Origin: Gemmobacter caeni
GTDB lineage: Bacteria; Pseudomonadota; Alphaproteobacteria; Rhodobacterales; Rhodobacteraceae
Reading direction: 5' to 3'
Length of the DNA: 64,000 bases
NCBI RefSeq assembly: GCF_003054195.1
Contig: NZ_QBKP01000016.1
Span: forward strand, 47,714 to 111,713
Shown here: positions 42,303 to 52,773 of the stretch, in pieces
Position numbering within the stretch: the first letter of the stretch is position 1
Layout of the letters: every line of letters begins with the position of its first letter
The notes under the pieces: generated by a model
Seen by the model: only the letters and a program-made list of their open reading frames with translations
Told to the model about the DNA's origin: nothing
The model's database searches: none
Translations under genes and position numbers: made by a program

Positions 42303-43202
42303 ATGAAGCCCAGCCTGCGACAGATCGAATGCTTTCAGGCGGTGGCGGAGCTTGGCAGCTTTTCCCGTGCCGCCGAGCGGATGAACACCACCCAACCGGC
42401 GCTGAGCCAGGCGATCCGCGATCTGGAAACCGGCCTGGGTGCCCGGCTTTTCGACCGCACGACCCGCCGCGTCGACCTGACCGAGGCGGGCGAGGCCTTT
42501 GCCGCCTCGGCCTTCGTGGTGCTGACGGAACTCGACCGCGCGGTCAGCAATGTGCAGGATCTGGGCCAGTTGCGGCGCGGGCGGCTGCGGATTGCGGCAC
42601 CGCCGCTGCTGGCGGCCGCCGTGCTGCCCGCCGTGATCCGCGAAACCGCCGCGCACCACCCCGACCTGTCGCTGCGAGTCGAGGATCTGGGCACCGATGC
42701 GATCGTCGGGCAAGTGCGCAACGGGCGGGCCGATCTGGGGCTTGGCACTTTCCAGCCCGGAGAGGAGGGCGTGGTGGTGACGCCGGTGCTGCGCGACCGA
42801 CTGATGGTGTTTCTGGCCACCGATCATGCCCTTGCCAGCCAGCCGGACCTGACCTGGACGCAGATCGCGGGCCAGCCGCAGGTGGCGCTGACACGCGAAA
42901 GCGGGCTGCGACTGCTCACCGAAGTCGGCTATGAAAGCGCGGGCCAGCCGTTCCGTCCGGCGCTGGAGGTGCATCAGATCCATACCGCGCTGGCACTGGT
43001 GGAACAGGCGGGGCTGATTGCGGTGCTGCCCGCCTATGCCAAAGCGGCGGTGCATGGCCGCCCCATCGTGGCACGCGCATTGACCGCCCCCGATATCGCG
43101 CGCGAAGTGGCACTGCTGCGTGCCCGCGACCGCAGCCCCTCACCCGCCCATGTCGCCGTCGCGGCGATCCTGACCCGCGTGCTTCGCCGGATGGCCGCCT
43201 GA
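42303..43202 (+). CDS. LysR-family transcriptional regulator
   Basis: A 299-aa regulator. The N-terminal helix-turn-helix is RQIECFQAVAELGSFSRAAERMNTTQPALSQAIRDLETGLG (about residues 6-45), followed by LysR landmarks LFDRTTRRVDLTEAGEAF and a two-lobed effector domain from residue 90 (RLRIAAPPLLAAAVLP, then VEDLGTDAIVGQVRNGRADLGLG). It lies 56 bases after the ALDH gene and 47 before the photolyase-like gene on the same strand, so its target is not clear; the ligand is unknown. Confidence 0.9.
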   Translation: MKPSLRQIECFQAVAELGSFSRAAERMNTTQPALSQAIRDLETGLGARLFDRTTRRVDLTEAGEAFAASAFVVLTELDRAVSNVQDLGQLRRGRLRIAAPPLLAAAVLPAVIRETAAHHPDLSLRVEDLGTDAIVGQVRNGRADLGLGTFQPGEEGVVVTPVLRDRLMVFLATDHALASQPDLTWTQIAGQPQVALTRESGLRLLTEVGYESAGQPFRPALEVHQIHTALALVEQAGLIAVLPAYAKAAVHGRPIVARALTAPDIAREVALLRARDRSPSPAHVAVAAILTRVLRRMAA

Positions 43203-43249
43203 GCTTTGCCGCATTTGACGGCGCAGAACAGGCAGGCTAGAAATGTTCC

Positions 43250-44605
43250 ATGAATGTTCTCGTCTGGCTCAATCAGGATCTGCGGGCAGAAGATCACCCG
43301 GCGCTGGCTTTCGCCGCCGCGCGCGGTCCGGTTCTGCCGCTTTATGTGGTGGACCCCGATCATTGGGCCAGCCCGGATCGCTCTGCCCGCCACTGGGCCT
43401 TCTGCAGCGAAAGCCTGAAGGATCTGGCAGCGGCGCTGGCGGCACTGGAGCTTCCGCTGGCGATCCGGGTCGGCGATCCGGTCCCGGTGATGGAGCGTCT
43501 GGTCCGCGCCCATCGTATCACCGAAATCGTGACACAGCAGGCGGGCAGTGCAGCCGAATCGCGTGTGGCGGAATGGGCGCGCGCCTCGGGCCTGCGCTGG
43601 ACCGCTCTGCCCGCCGATACCCCGGCAGCGCCGCTGACCGCGCGCGGGATCGACGGCGTGTCAACCGGCGCACTCCCCTTGGCCCGCGCGTTGCGGCTGG
43701 CGGATGACCCCTGCCCGCACCGACAACCCGGCGGGCGCAGCGCGGCGCTGGCAGTCCTGGAAAGTTTTCTGACCAGCCGGGCCGCGCCAGGCCTCCCCGC
43801 GCAGGTAACGCCCGCCGGGGCCGAGCGGGCGAGCCCGCGTCTTTCGGCCCATCTGGCCTTCGGCACCCTGTCGGCGTCCGAAGTCATCACCGCCATCGAC
43901 GCGCGGCTGACAGATCGCCCGCTGCCGCAGATGGCATCCGGCCTGCGGGCCACGCAGTCCCGGCTGCTGGCGCGCGCGACTGCGATGCGCAGCGCCGAGG
44001 CTTTTCCCCGTCGCAGCGCCGAAAGCGATGCTGCGCGGCTGGCGGCATGGGGGGCCGGAGAAACCGGCCTGCCCTATCTGGATGCCTGCCTGCGCTATCT
44101 GAACGCGACCGGCTGGCTGCCTCATGCCGCGCGGTCGATGGTTCTGGGTTGCGCCCTGCACCACCTGTCGCTGGATTCCAGATCAGCGGGCGAGGCGCTG
44201 GCCCGGCGGTTGACCGATTATACCCCCTCAATCCATTGGGCGCAGGTCCGGCGCCACGCCGGGCTGGCGGAGGTTCCGCCACGCATCTGCAACCCGGTGC
44301 GGCTGGGTCAGACTCTGGACCCCGACGGCAGTTTCACCCGGCGCTGGCTGCCCGAACTCGCCCCCGTCCCCGATGCGTTGCTGCAAGAGCCATGGAAATG
44401 GTCCGGTGCCCCCGGTCTGCTGGGCCGTCGCTACCCCGAGCCGGTGGTCGACCCCGTCAGCGCCGCCCGTGACGCCCGCAACCGGCTGACGGCCAGCCGC
44501 CGCGCTTGCGGAACCCCACCGCCCCGCCGCCTCCGCCCCACTCTCTCCGCCCTGATCGAAGGCAGCCGCTCACCACAAGGCGGTCAGCTTTGCTTCGATC
44601 TTTGA
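43250..44605 (+). CDS. phr: Photolyase/cryptochrome-like flavoprotein, divergent active site
   Basis: A 451-aa protein of the DNA photolyase/cryptochrome family. The N-terminal alpha/beta antenna domain ([21 protein letters not shown]) is complete. The helical FAD domain shows [72 protein letters not shown] and EPWKWSG. The usual NNGGWQWAAGTGTDA-like loop next to FAD is replaced by [16 protein letters not shown], and the normal IFNP is ICNP. The subfamily is therefore unusual; repair activity cannot be assumed. The start ATG 43250 gives a normal antenna strand. Confidence 0.85.
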   Translation: MNVLVWLNQDLRAEDHPALAFAAARGPVLPLYVVDPDHWASPDRSARHWAFCSESLKDLAAALAALELPLAIRVGDPVPVMERLVRAHRITEIVTQQAGSAAESRVAEWARASGLRWTALPADTPAAPLTARGIDGVSTGALPLARALRLADDPCPHRQPGGRSAALAVLESFLTSRAAPGLPAQVTPAGAERASPRLSAHLAFGTLSASEVITAIDARLTDRPLPQMASGLRATQSRLLARATAMRSAEAFPRRSAESDAARLAAWGAGETGLPYLDACLRYLNATGWLPHAARSMVLGCALHHLSLDSRSAGEALARRLTDYTPSIHWAQVRRHAGLAEVPPRICNPVRLGQTLDPDGSFTRRWLPELAPVPDALLQEPWKWSGAPGLLGRRYPEPVVDPVSAARDARNRLTASRRACGTPPPRRLRPTLSALIEGSRSPQGGQLCFDL

Positions 44606-44747
44606 GCAGGCAGTGCCCCCGGAATCCGTTTATCAAGAAAGCCCGACAAGTGTTTTTCGCCTGAGCTTTCAAATCCAGTGTCGGCTTCGGTTGCCCGGAC
44701 GGCGGTTTTTCCGCATCCTCGCGACCGAACAGAGCGGGGAGTCGGAA

Positions 44748-46904
44748 ATGATCGGACGGATGACCAAGAACGGACTTCAGGTGGATCGCGAACTGGCGGA
44801 TTTCATCGAAACCCGCGCCCTGCCCGGCACCGGCGTCAGCGCCGATACCTTCTGGAGCGGCCTTGCCGCAGCGATAGCCTCGCTTGGCCCGAAGAACCGC
44901 GCCCTGCTGGACAAACGCGCCGCGCTGCAAGCCAGTATCGACGACTGGCACAAGAGCCGGCGCGGCCAGCCCTTTGATCCCGACGCTTATGAAACCTTCC
45001 TGCGCGAGATCGGCTATCTGGTGCCCGAAGGCCCGGATTTCAGCATTGAAACCGCCAATGTCGACCCAGAGATCGCCAGGATTCCCGGCCCGCAACTGGT
45101 GGTGCCGGTGATGAACGCGCGCTACGCGCTGAATGCCGCCAATGCCCGGTGGGGCAGCCTTTACGACGCACTTTACGGCACCGATGCGTTGGGGGATCTG
45201 CCCTTCGGTAAAGGCTATGACCCCGCACGCGGCGCCCGCGTCATTGCCTGGGCCCGCGATTTCCTCGACAGCGCTGTGCCGCTGGCTGGCGCCAGCTGGA
45301 AGGATGCGCGCGGATTCGCCGTTGAGAGTGGCGCGCTGGTGGTCCGGACCGCTCAGGGCGACAAGGCGCTGGCAGACCCGGCACAATTTGCTGCCCATAT
45401 GGGCGATGCCCGCGCACCGCAACAATTTCTGCTGCGCAACAATGGGTTGCTGATCGAAGTGGTCATGGATGACCGTTCTGCCATCGGCGCTTCGGATGCC
45501 GCACATATTTCCGACATCTGGCTGGAAAGCGCCCTCTCCGCGATCATGGATTGCGAGGACAGCGTGGCGGCGGTGGATGCCGCCGACAAGGTCGTGGCAT
45601 ACGGTAACTGGCTGGGCCTGATGACCGGCACGCTGACCGAAGAGGTCAGCAAGGGCGGCCAGACCTTCACCCGCAGCCTGCGCCCCGATGCCAACTGGAC
45701 CGGCGCGGATGGCACGCCGCTGGCGGTGAAGGGCCGCGCCCTGATGCTGGTGCGCAACGTCGGCCATCTGATGACCAACCCCGCCATCCTTGATGCCGAA
45801 GGCGCCGAAGTGCCCGAGGGCATCATGGATGCCTTCGTCACCACGCTTTGCGCGATGCACGACCTGAAGAAGACCACGGGCGTGCGCAACTCCGTCACCG
45901 GCTCGGTCTATGTGGTGAAACCCAAGATGCACGGCCCCGGAGAAGTGGCCTTCGCCTCGGAAATCTTTGACCTTGTGGAAGATACGCTGGGCCTGCCACG
46001 CAATACCGTGAAGCTCGGGATCATGGACGAAGAGCGCCGCACCAGTGCGAACCTGAAGGAATGTATCCGCGCCGCGAAATCCCGCGTGGCCTTCATCAAT
46101 ACCGGCTTTCTGGACCGCACCGGCGACGAGATCCACACCTCGATGGAGGCCGGGCCAATGGTCCGCAAGGGCGAGATGAAACACACCGCCTGGATCAAAA
46201 GCTATGAGGACCGCAATGTCGATATCGGTCTTGCCTGCGGGCTGCGTGGCCGCGCGCAGATCGGCAAGGGCATGTGGGCGGCACCCGATCTGATGGCCGC
46301 CATGCTGGAACAGAAGATCGCCCATCCTCAGGCCGGGGCAAATTGCGCCTGGGTGCCCTCGCCCACCGCTGCCACGCTGCACGCAACCCATTACCATCGC
46401 GTCAATGTGCTGGCCCGGCAGGATGCGATTGCCAAAGGCGGCCCGCGCGGCACCTTGCGCGACCTGCTGACCATCCCGCTCGCGCAAGGCGCCAACTGGT
46501 CCGAAGCCGAAATCACGGCCGAGATCGAGAACAACGCGCAGGGTATCCTGGGCTATGTCGTGCGCTGGGTTGATCAGGGGGTGGGCTGCTCCAAGGTGCC
46601 CGACATCCATGATGTCGGCCTGATGGAAGACCGCGCCACCTGTCGTATCTCCAGCCAGGCGCTTGCCAGCTGGCTGCATCACGGCGTCATCTCGCAGGCG
46701 CAGGTGATGGAGGCGATACGCAAGATGGCCGCCGTGGTAGACCGCCAGAACGCCACCGACCCTGCCTATCGCCCGATGGCGCCCGGATTCGATGGCCCGG
46801 CCTTCAAGGCCGCTTGCGATCTGGTATTCGAAGGCTGCGGCCAGCCTTCGGGCTATACCGAACCCGTACTGCATCGCCGCCGACTGGAGGCCAAGGCCCG
46901 CTGA
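44748..46904 (+). CDS. glcB: Malate synthase G
   Basis: A 718-aa enzyme condensing glyoxylate with acetyl-CoA to malate. Length fits isoform G (about 720). Segments seen: [25 protein letters not shown] (metal/catalytic region), [54 protein letters not shown] and [18 protein letters not shown] near the C-terminus. The start at ATG 44748 is preceded by a GGGGAG ribosome site and yields the family N-terminus; the upstream in-frame stretch is rejected. No isocitrate lyase is nearby, so the role may be in glycolate/glyoxylate or C2 use. Confidence 0.95.
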   Translation: MIGRMTKNGLQVDRELADFIETRALPGTGVSADTFWSGLAAAIASLGPKNRALLDKRAALQASIDDWHKSRRGQPFDPDAYETFLREIGYLVPEGPDFSIETANVDPEIARIPGPQLVVPVMNARYALNAANARWGSLYDALYGTDALGDLPFGKGYDPARGARVIAWARDFLDSAVPLAGASWKDARGFAVESGALVVRTAQGDKALADPAQFAAHMGDARAPQQFLLRNNGLLIEVVMDDRSAIGASDAAHISDIWLESALSAIMDCEDSVAAVDAADKVVAYGNWLGLMTGTLTEEVSKGGQTFTRSLRPDANWTGADGTPLAVKGRALMLVRNVGHLMTNPAILDAEGAEVPEGIMDAFVTTLCAMHDLKKTTGVRNSVTGSVYVVKPKMHGPGEVAFASEIFDLVEDTLGLPRNTVKLGIMDEERRTSANLKECIRAAKSRVAFINTGFLDRTGDEIHTSMEAGPMVRKGEMKHTAWIKSYEDRNVDIGLACGLRGRAQIGKGMWAAPDLMAAMLEQKIAHPQAGANCAWVPSPTAATLHATHYHRVNVLARQDAIAKGGPRGTLRDLLTIPLAQGANWSEAEITAEIENNAQGILGYVVRWVDQGVGCSKVPDIHDVGLMEDRATCRISSQALASWLHHGVISQAQVMEAIRKMAAVVDRQNATDPAYRPMAPGFDGPAFKAACDLVFEGCGQPSGYTEPVLHRRRLEAKAR

Positions 46905-46912
46905 GGGCGCAC

Positions 46913-46948
46913 CGTCCCTGCCGCGCTCCCGGCAGGGACGTCCTTTTG
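46913..46948 (+). terminator. Terminator of malate synthase G
   Basis: A perfect 11-bp stem CGTCCCTGCCG with CGGCAGGGACG, followed by TCCTTTTG, 9 bases after the stop codon. Confidence 0.85.
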
Positions 46949-47037
46949 AGTATTTGTACAAGAAGCAAGACAGCCGGTCGCGCGCCGTTTTGCCGCCCCG
47001 CAAAAGCTCTGCTGTTTGCTCCTTGCCCAAATACTCA
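46947..47037. repeat. Palindromic intergenic repeat, GAGTATTT type, copy 2
   Basis: The left arm TGAGTATTTGTACAAGAAGC and the right arm GCTCCTTGCCCAAATACTCA match the element near 9608-9658, but here they are separated by about 45 bases. The opposite arms pair, so a long hairpin is possible. Confidence 0.7.
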
Positions 47038-47063
47038 GGCAAGCTCTGACAGAAGCGCGGCGG

Positions 47064-48863
47064 TCAGAGCGGTGCGCAGGCGGCTTTCAGCCACTCCAGC
47101 GTGGCCCCCTCAACCAGCGGCCCGACCTTCGCCAGAACCTCGGCATGATAGCTGTCTAGCCAGCCGCGTTCGCTTGATGACAGCATGTCCGGAAGGATCA
47201 GCCGCCGGTCGAAGGGCACGAAGGTCAGCGTCTCGAAATCATATTGCGCGCGGTGGTCACCCAGCGGCTGCGCCTCCCGCACCACGATCAGGTTTTCGAG
47301 CCGGATGCCAAAGGCCCCCTCACGATAATAGCCCGGCTCGTCCGACAGGATCATGCCGGGCACCAGCGGCACGGTGGAGAGCCGCGAAATCCGCTGCGGC
47401 CCCTCGTGGACTGAGAGGAAGGCGCCGACGCCATGCCCCGTGCCGTGGTCATAGTCGTAGCCCGCAAGCCAGAGCGGCGCACGGGCCAGCGCATCCAGAT
47501 CACGCCCGGCCAACCCCTTCGGGAACCGCGTGCGCGCCACGGCGATCATACCTTGCAACACGCGGGTATAGCAGTCGCGCGCGTCAGGTTCTGACGGCGC
47601 GCCGATGGCGATAGTCCGGGTGATGTCGGTCGTGCCGTCCAGATATTGCCCGCCGCTGTCGACCAGCAGCAGATCGCCGGGTGCCACTGCACGATTGGTG
47701 GCCTCGGTCACCCGGTAATGAATGATGGCACCATTCGGCCCCGTCCCGCTGATCGTGTCGAACGACAGGTCATGCAGCTGGTTGCTTTCGCGCCGGAAAC
47801 CTTCCAGCGCCTCGACCGCAGCAATCTCGGTCAGCCCGCCCTGCGGCGCAGTGGCATCCAGCCAGGCGAGAAAACGCACCATGGCAGCGCCATCGCGCAG
47901 ATGGGCGGCACGGGTCGCCGCGATTTCAACCGGGTTCTTGCAGGCTTTCGGCAGCGCGCAGGGGTCGTCGCCGGTCGCCACCGCAACGCCCGCATCCTCC
48001 AGTTCCTGCGCCACCGCGACCGGCGCGCTGGCCGGGTCGATCCGCACCGGGCCGGGCAGGCTGTGCAGGCCCGGCACAAAGGCCGCGACCGGGCGCAGGG
48101 TCACATGATCACCCAGACCCGCGCGGGTTTCCGCGTCGAACTTCGCCGGATCGGCATAAAGCGTCACCCGCCCGTCGTCATGCAGCACCGCAAAGCCATG
48201 TAGCACCGGATTGCGCGGCACATCGGCCCCGCGCAGGTTCAGAAGCCAGCACAGGCTGTCGGGCAGAGTAATGACGGCCGCGCGCTGGCCCGCCGCACGC
48301 AACCCCTCCGCCAGCCGCGCCCGTTTCGAGGCGCTGCTTTCCCCGGCCAAAGCCTCAGGATGCAGGAAGGCACGCCCCTGCGGTGGCTCAGGCTGATCGG
48401 GCCAGATCGCATCGACCATATTGGCGCAGGGCCGCAGGATAACTCCGCTGCCTGCCAGTGCGGTTTCAAGCTTCGCAATCTCGTCTGCCGCATGCAGCCA
48501 GGGGTCGAAGCCGATCACGCCTTCAGTCAGATTTTCAACGATCCATTCGCCCGGCTTCACCTCAGGCCAGTTCACCGGCGTGAACACCGCCAGATCGACC
48601 TGCGCGCGGACCTGCGTGCGGTAGCGGCCGTCAACGAAAACACCCGCCAGATCGGGCAGCACAATGCAGAAGCCGGCCGAGCCGGTAAAGCCGGTGAGCC
48701 AGGACAGCCGCTCATCCCGCGCCGCGACATATTCGCCTTGGTGGGCGTCGGCGCGCGGCACCAGAAAGCCAGAAAGCCCCTCCGCCGCCAGCCTGCTCCG
48801 CAGCGTCGCCAGCCGCGCCGCCCCCTGAGACGGATCTGCCTGCGACGTGAAATCCTGAAACAT
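47064..48863 (-). CDS. Aminopeptidase P (Xaa-Pro peptidase) family
   Basis: A 599-aa metallopeptidase that removes an N-terminal residue before proline. Two N-terminal creatinase-like domains (about residues 1-310) precede the pita-bread catalytic domain. Metal-ligand motifs visible: DSGGQYLDGTTDITRT with two aspartates, GTGHGVGAFLSVHEGPQ with a histidine, and SDEPGYYREGAFGIRLEN with a glutamate. The start MFQDFTSQADPSQG is chosen because the upstream ATG lacks similarity. There is no obvious operon partner. Confidence 0.92.
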   Translation of the reverse strand: MFQDFTSQADPSQGAARLATLRSRLAAEGLSGFLVPRADAHQGEYVAARDERLSWLTGFTGSAGFCIVLPDLAGVFVDGRYRTQVRAQVDLAVFTPVNWPEVKPGEWIVENLTEGVIGFDPWLHAADEIAKLETALAGSGVILRPCANMVDAIWPDQPEPPQGRAFLHPEALAGESSASKRARLAEGLRAAGQRAAVITLPDSLCWLLNLRGADVPRNPVLHGFAVLHDDGRVTLYADPAKFDAETRAGLGDHVTLRPVAAFVPGLHSLPGPVRIDPASAPVAVAQELEDAGVAVATGDDPCALPKACKNPVEIAATRAAHLRDGAAMVRFLAWLDATAPQGGLTEIAAVEALEGFRRESNQLHDLSFDTISGTGPNGAIIHYRVTEATNRAVAPGDLLLVDSGGQYLDGTTDITRTIAIGAPSEPDARDCYTRVLQGMIAVARTRFPKGLAGRDLDALARAPLWLAGYDYDHGTGHGVGAFLSVHEGPQRISRLSTVPLVPGMILSDEPGYYREGAFGIRLENLIVVREAQPLGDHRAQYDFETLTFVPFDRRLILPDMLSSSERGWLDSYHAEVLAKVGPLVEGATLEWLKAACAPL

Positions 48864-48885
48864 GCCCGCCTCTTTCCCTTGGCTC

Positions 48886-48899
48886 AAATATCCTCGGGG
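48886..48899. repeat. Short AAATATCCTCGGGG copy of the palindromic repeat
   Basis: The 14-base core AAATATCCTCGGGG of the GAGGATATTT repeat family sits between the aminopeptidase P and cobT genes, next to a GC-rich inverted repeat (CGCCCGGCACGGGCGC). Flanking arms are absent, so this is a minor copy. Confidence 0.55.
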
Positions 48900-48949
48900 T
48901 GAATGCGCCCGGCACGGGCGCAAAGGAGGCGAGCCCCCTCGCCGCCCCG

Positions 48950-50821
48950 TCAGCCGACCTTGCGCATCCCCAGAACCCGCGCCCGCTTGCGCGGGTCGGT
49001 GTCAAACAACCCGGCCAGCTGTTCGGTCATCGCGCCGGCAAGCTGTTCCACATCGGTGATCGTGACCGCACGCTGGTAATAGCGCGTCACGTCATGGCCG
49101 ATGCCGATAGCGATCAGTTCCACCTGTTTGCGCTTTTCCACCATGGCGATCACATCGCGCAGATGCTTTTCAAGGAAGCTGGCAGGGTTCACCGACAGGG
49201 TGGAATCATCCACCGGCGCGCCGTCCGAGATCACCATGAGGATTTTGCGCGCTTCGGGCCGCGAGGCCATGCGACGGTGCGCCCATTCCAGCGCCTCGCC
49301 GTCAATGTTCTCCTTCAGAAGCCCCTCTTTCATCATCAGCCCCAGATTGGGCCGCGCCCGACGCCAGGGGGCATCGGCAGATTTATAGATGATATGGCGC
49401 AGGTCATTCAGGCGACCCGGCTGTTGCGGACGTCCCGCCGCCAGCCATTTCTCGCGGCTCTGCCCGCCCTTCCAGGCTCGCGTGGTGAAGCCGAGGATTT
49501 CCACCTTCACCCCGCAGCGTTCCAGCGTGCGGGCCAGAACATCGGCGCAGATCGCGGCAATCGAGATCGGCCGTCCGCGCATCGAGCCGGAATTGTCCAG
49601 AAGCAGCGTCACGCAGGTATCGCGGAACTCGGTATCCTTTTCCTGCTTGAACGACAGCGGCGTGGTGGGGTTCGCCACCACCCGCGCCAGACGGCCTGCG
49701 TCCAGCGTGCCTTCCTCCAGATCGAACAGCCACGAACGGTTCTGCTGCGCCTGAAGCCGGCGTTGAAGCTTGTTGGCCAGTCGGCTGACCGCGCCTTTCA
49801 GCGGTTCAAGCTGCTGGTCCAGATAGGCGCGCAGGCGTTCCAGCTCAGCCGCCTCGGCCAGATCCTCGGCGCGGATTTCCTCGTCGAATTCCTGGGTGTA
49901 GACAGTGTAATTCGGGTCGGCATCGGAATAGGGCGCCGGCGGCGGCGGTTCCTGCGGCGCCTCGCCCTCGGGCAGTTCGGCTTCTTCCGACTGCTCCATG
50001 TCCGCATTGTCATCCATCGACACTTGGGCCTGGCTCTGGTCCTGGCTGTCTTCCTGGCTGCGCTCGGGTTCGGCCTCGGCCTCCTCCTCCTGACTGTCCT
50101 CGCCGGTGCTTTCGGCGTTGTCCTCGTCCTCCTGCGCCTCGTCCTGCGCTTCGTCATCCATGTCGTCGGCGTCCGGGTCGTCGCCCAGCTGGTCGCCATA
50201 GCCAAGGTCCGAGATCACCTGGCGCGCAAGGCGCGCGAAGGCCGACTGATCGGCCAGCGCCTCGTCCAGATTGTCCAGCGCGCCTCTGGCCTGCTGTTCG
50301 ATGAACCCGCGCCAGAGGTTCATCACATTCGCCGCGGCGGCGGGCAGCGGCTGGCCGGTTGCCAGATGCCGCACCAGATAGCCCGCTGCGACAGACAGCG
50401 GCGCGTCGGCGGCCTGTGTGATCTGGCCATAACCCTTGCGCTCGGCCTCGTGGCCAAGCTTGTGGGCAATGTTTACCGCCGTGCCGGGCATGGCACGCGC
50501 GCCCAGCGCTTCGGCCCGCGCAGTTTCCATCGCCTCGTAGATTTCGCGCGCGATGCCGCCGGGCGGGGCGTATTTCGCGGCCACCCCCTCATCATGGTGA
50601 CGGCGGCGCAGCGCCAGCGCATCGGCAGTGCCGCGCGCCATCATTACCTCGTCGCGCGTCATGCGACGGCTGACCTGCGGCAGGCGCATGCCATCCTTGG
50701 TCATGCCCGAAGGATCGACGGAATAGCTGACCGTCATCTCCGGATCGTCGGCCATGGTCTTGGTGGCCTCGGCCAGAGCCTTCTTGAACGGATCGGCGGG
50801 GTTGTCAGCGGGTTTGGTCAT
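48950..50821 (-). CDS. cobT: Cobaltochelatase subunit CobT
   Basis: A 623-aa protein of the aerobic cobalamin pathway; with CobS and CobN it inserts cobalt into hydrogenobyrinic acid diamide using ATP. The N-terminal part carries [21 protein letters not shown] long Asp/Glu-rich stretch (about residues 210-300) is typical of CobT. The C-terminal von Willebrand-A-like domain has the metal motif [13 protein letters not shown]. The start at ATG 50821 gives the usual CobT N-terminus. Separated from cobS by about 200 bases that hold two repeat elements. Confidence 0.95.
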   Translation of the reverse strand: MTKPADNPADPFKKALAEATKTMADDPEMTVSYSVDPSGMTKDGMRLPQVSRRMTRDEVMMARGTADALALRRRHHDEGVAAKYAPPGGIAREIYEAMETARAEALGARAMPGTAVNIAHKLGHEAERKGYGQITQAADAPLSVAAGYLVRHLATGQPLPAAAANVMNLWRGFIEQQARGALDNLDEALADQSAFARLARQVISDLGYGDQLGDDPDADDMDDEAQDEAQEDEDNAESTGEDSQEEEAEAEPERSQEDSQDQSQAQVSMDDNADMEQSEEAELPEGEAPQEPPPPAPYSDADPNYTVYTQEFDEEIRAEDLAEAAELERLRAYLDQQLEPLKGAVSRLANKLQRRLQAQQNRSWLFDLEEGTLDAGRLARVVANPTTPLSFKQEKDTEFRDTCVTLLLDNSGSMRGRPISIAAICADVLARTLERCGVKVEILGFTTRAWKGGQSREKWLAAGRPQQPGRLNDLRHIIYKSADAPWRRARPNLGLMMKEGLLKENIDGEALEWAHRRMASRPEARKILMVISDGAPVDDSTLSVNPASFLEKHLRDVIAMVEKRKQVELIAIGIGHDVTRYYQRAVTITDVEQLAGAMTEQLAGLFDTDPRKRARVLGMRKVG

Positions 50822-50866
50822 GTCGCGCGCGCGCTCCGGGTCGGATGTTGCCCCCAAAGACGGGGG

Positions 50867-50933
50867 GCTGTCTGCCCCCCGCGCTTCCCTTCGGGAAGCT
50901 CCCCCCGAGGATATTTCCGGACAGAAAATCGGT
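50867..50933. repeat. Palindromic repeat of the GAGGATATTT family, intergenic copy upstream of cobT
   Basis: Starts with a GGGGGGCTGTCTGCCCCCC hairpin, continues with a GCTTCCCTTCGGGAAGC stem-loop and then CCCCCCGAGGATATTT and CCGGACAGAAAAT. It faces another copy of its last part at 50946-50979, so the pair forms a large inverted repeat. Confidence 0.8.
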
Positions 50934-50945
50934 GAGCCACCGCCT

Positions 50946-51010
50946 TATTTTCTGTCCGGAAATATCCTCAGGGGGGTGAGGCCGCAGGCCGAGGGGGGCG
51001 CGAGCGCCCC
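50946..51010. repeat. Inverse partial copy of the GAGGATATTT palindromic repeat between cobT and cobS
   Basis: ATTTTCTGTCCGGAAATATC is the exact reverse complement of the end of the element at 50867-50933, followed by CTCAGGGGGG and a GC-rich hairpin running into the cobS end. Together they can fold into a cruciform. Confidence 0.75.
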
Positions 51011-51021
51011 CCTGCGACGGT

Positions 51022-52008
51022 TCACTTCATCGCCATCGAGGCGGCGCTTTCCGGCAGTTCCTCGCCGAAGCAACGCTGGTAGAACTCGGCAACGGTCTGG
51101 CGCTCCAGCTCGTCACACTTGTTCAGGAATGACAGACGGAAGGCATAGCCGACATTGTGGAAGATGCGGGCGTTTTCGGCCCAGTTCAGCACGGTGCGCG
51201 GCGACATGACGGTGGAGAGATCGCCATTCATGAAGGCGGTCCGGGTCAGGTCGGCCACCGTCACCATCTGGCTGATGGTCTTGCGGCCCTTCTCGGTGTT
51301 GTAATGCGCATTCTTGGCCAGCACGATCGCCGCCTCGGCATCATGGCTGAGGTAGTTCAGCGTGGCCACGAGGCTCCAGCGGTCCATCTGCGCCTGGTTG
51401 ATCTGCTGCACACCATGGTAAAGCCCGGTCGTATCGCCCAGACCCACGGTATTCGCGGTGGCGAACAGGCGGAAGGACGGGTGCGGGGTGATGATCTCGT
51501 TCTGATCGAGCAGGGTCAGCTTGCCGTCATGTTCCAGCACGCGCTGAATGACGAACATCACATCCGCCCGGCCCGCATCATATTCGTCGAAAACGATGGC
51601 GACGGGATTGCGCAAGGCCCAGGGCAGGATGCCCTCGTGGAATTCGGTCACCTGTTTGCCGTCGCGCAGCTTGATCGCATCCTTGCCGATCAGGTCGATC
51701 CGGCTGATGTGGCTGTCGAGGTTCACGCGCACGCAGGGCCAGTTCAGCCGCGCCGCCACCTGTTCGATATGGGTCGATTTCCCGGTGCCGTGATAACCTT
51801 GAATCATCACGCGGCGGTTGTAGGCAAAGCCCGCGAGGATCGCCAGCGTCGTGTCAGGGTCGAATTTATAGGTCGGGTCAATCTCGGGCACGCGGTCGGA
51901 GCGCTCGGCAAAGCCCTTGACCTTCATGTCGGTGTCGATCCCGAAGACATCCCGCACAGAGATTTCTTCGGTGGGTTTCGCAACTTGATCCAGCATTCCG
52001 TCCGCCAT
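51022..52008 (-). CDS. cobS: Cobaltochelatase subunit CobS
   Basis: A 328-aa AAA+ ATPase partner of CobT. Walker A is GYHGTGKST, Walker B is IVFDEYDAG, and the family core [18 protein letters not shown] and [22 protein letters not shown] are present. The start MADGMLDQ gives the usual length and N-terminus; an upstream ATG at 52065 has a better GGGGGCG ribosome site and would add 19 residues, so that start is possible. In related genomes cobS adjoins the dnaJ-like gene; here three genes intervene. Confidence 0.95.
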   Translation of the reverse strand: MADGMLDQVAKPTEEISVRDVFGIDTDMKVKGFAERSDRVPEIDPTYKFDPDTTLAILAGFAYNRRVMIQGYHGTGKSTHIEQVAARLNWPCVRVNLDSHISRIDLIGKDAIKLRDGKQVTEFHEGILPWALRNPVAIVFDEYDAGRADVMFVIQRVLEHDGKLTLLDQNEIITPHPSFRLFATANTVGLGDTTGLYHGVQQINQAQMDRWSLVATLNYLSHDAEAAIVLAKNAHYNTEKGRKTISQMVTVADLTRTAFMNGDLSTVMSPRTVLNWAENARIFHNVGYAFRLSFLNKCDELERQTVAEFYQRCFGEELPESAASMAMK

Positions 52009-52225
52009 CGCATCAGGCACCCCGGGCGCGGGGTGCGGGTTCGTATCCGTGGTTTTGTGGAACATATCGCCCCCCGCTGCAAGGGCAAGGCTTGTCCCCG
52101 ACACAATCGGCTGCATCGGCGGCGCGACAGGGTGGCGCTTTTGGCCGCCCTGGTCGCATTTGCGTGAAGTGTGAAACATCCGGCCTGCTGCCTGCGTATG
52201 GTCATACAGGACCATGGAGGACATC

Positions 52226-52684
52226 ATGCACCGCAGAACCCTTCTCGGCAGCGCGCTGGCGCTGCTCGCCACACGCCCGGCATTGGCCGCGGGCGAATTT
52301 CCCTTCACGCTTTCCGATGCGGAATGGCGCGCGCGACTGTCGCCGCTGGCCTATGACGTGCTGCGTCACGAGGCGACCGAGCGTGCCTTCACCTCGCCCC
52401 TGAATGACGAGAAGCGCCGCGGCACCTTTCATTGCGCGGGCTGCGACCAGGGGCTTTATGCATCGAGTACGAAGTTCGACAGCGGCACCGGCTGGCCCTC
52501 GTTCACTGCCGCGCTGCCGGGCGCGGTGGGCAACCGCGAAGACAGCCGGTTCTTTATGCGGCGGATCGAAGAACATTGCGCCAATTGCGGCGGGCATCTG
52601 GGCCATGTGTTCGACGACGGCCCGCCGCCCACCGGCAAACGGCACTGCATCAATGGCGCGGCTTTGCGCTTCCAGCCCGCGTAA
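52226..52684 (+). CDS. msrB: Peptide-methionine (R)-S-oxide reductase, exported
   Basis: A 152-aa MsrB with an N-terminal RR-type signal ([21 protein letters not shown]) suggesting export to the periplasm. It reduces methionine-R-sulfoxide in proteins. Landmarks: [12 protein letters not shown] and [13 protein letters not shown] (zinc CxxC pairs), GTGWPSF, and the catalytic Cys in [10 protein letters not shown]. The start is set by a GGAGG site; an in-frame ATG 12 bases upstream is less likely. It lies convergent with nothing and divergent from cobS. Confidence 0.92.
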   Translation: MHRRTLLGSALALLATRPALAAGEFPFTLSDAEWRARLSPLAYDVLRHEATERAFTSPLNDEKRRGTFHCAGCDQGLYASSTKFDSGTGWPSFTAALPGAVGNREDSRFFMRRIEEHCANCGGHLGHVFDDGPPPTGKRHCINGAALRFQPA

Positions 52685-52773
52685 GGCCCAGAAAACGCTG
52701 GCCCGGCGGGCGGGTGGCGGCTAACCTTGGCCCGAAAGGCGGCAAAAGCCCGCCTGAGTGGCGAGGTTCGGGC

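Noticed and set aside
44457..47042. Minus-strand reading frame of 861 codons over malate synthase G
   Set aside because: It is a shadow; glcB on the plus strand has complete family motifs and its own ribosome site.
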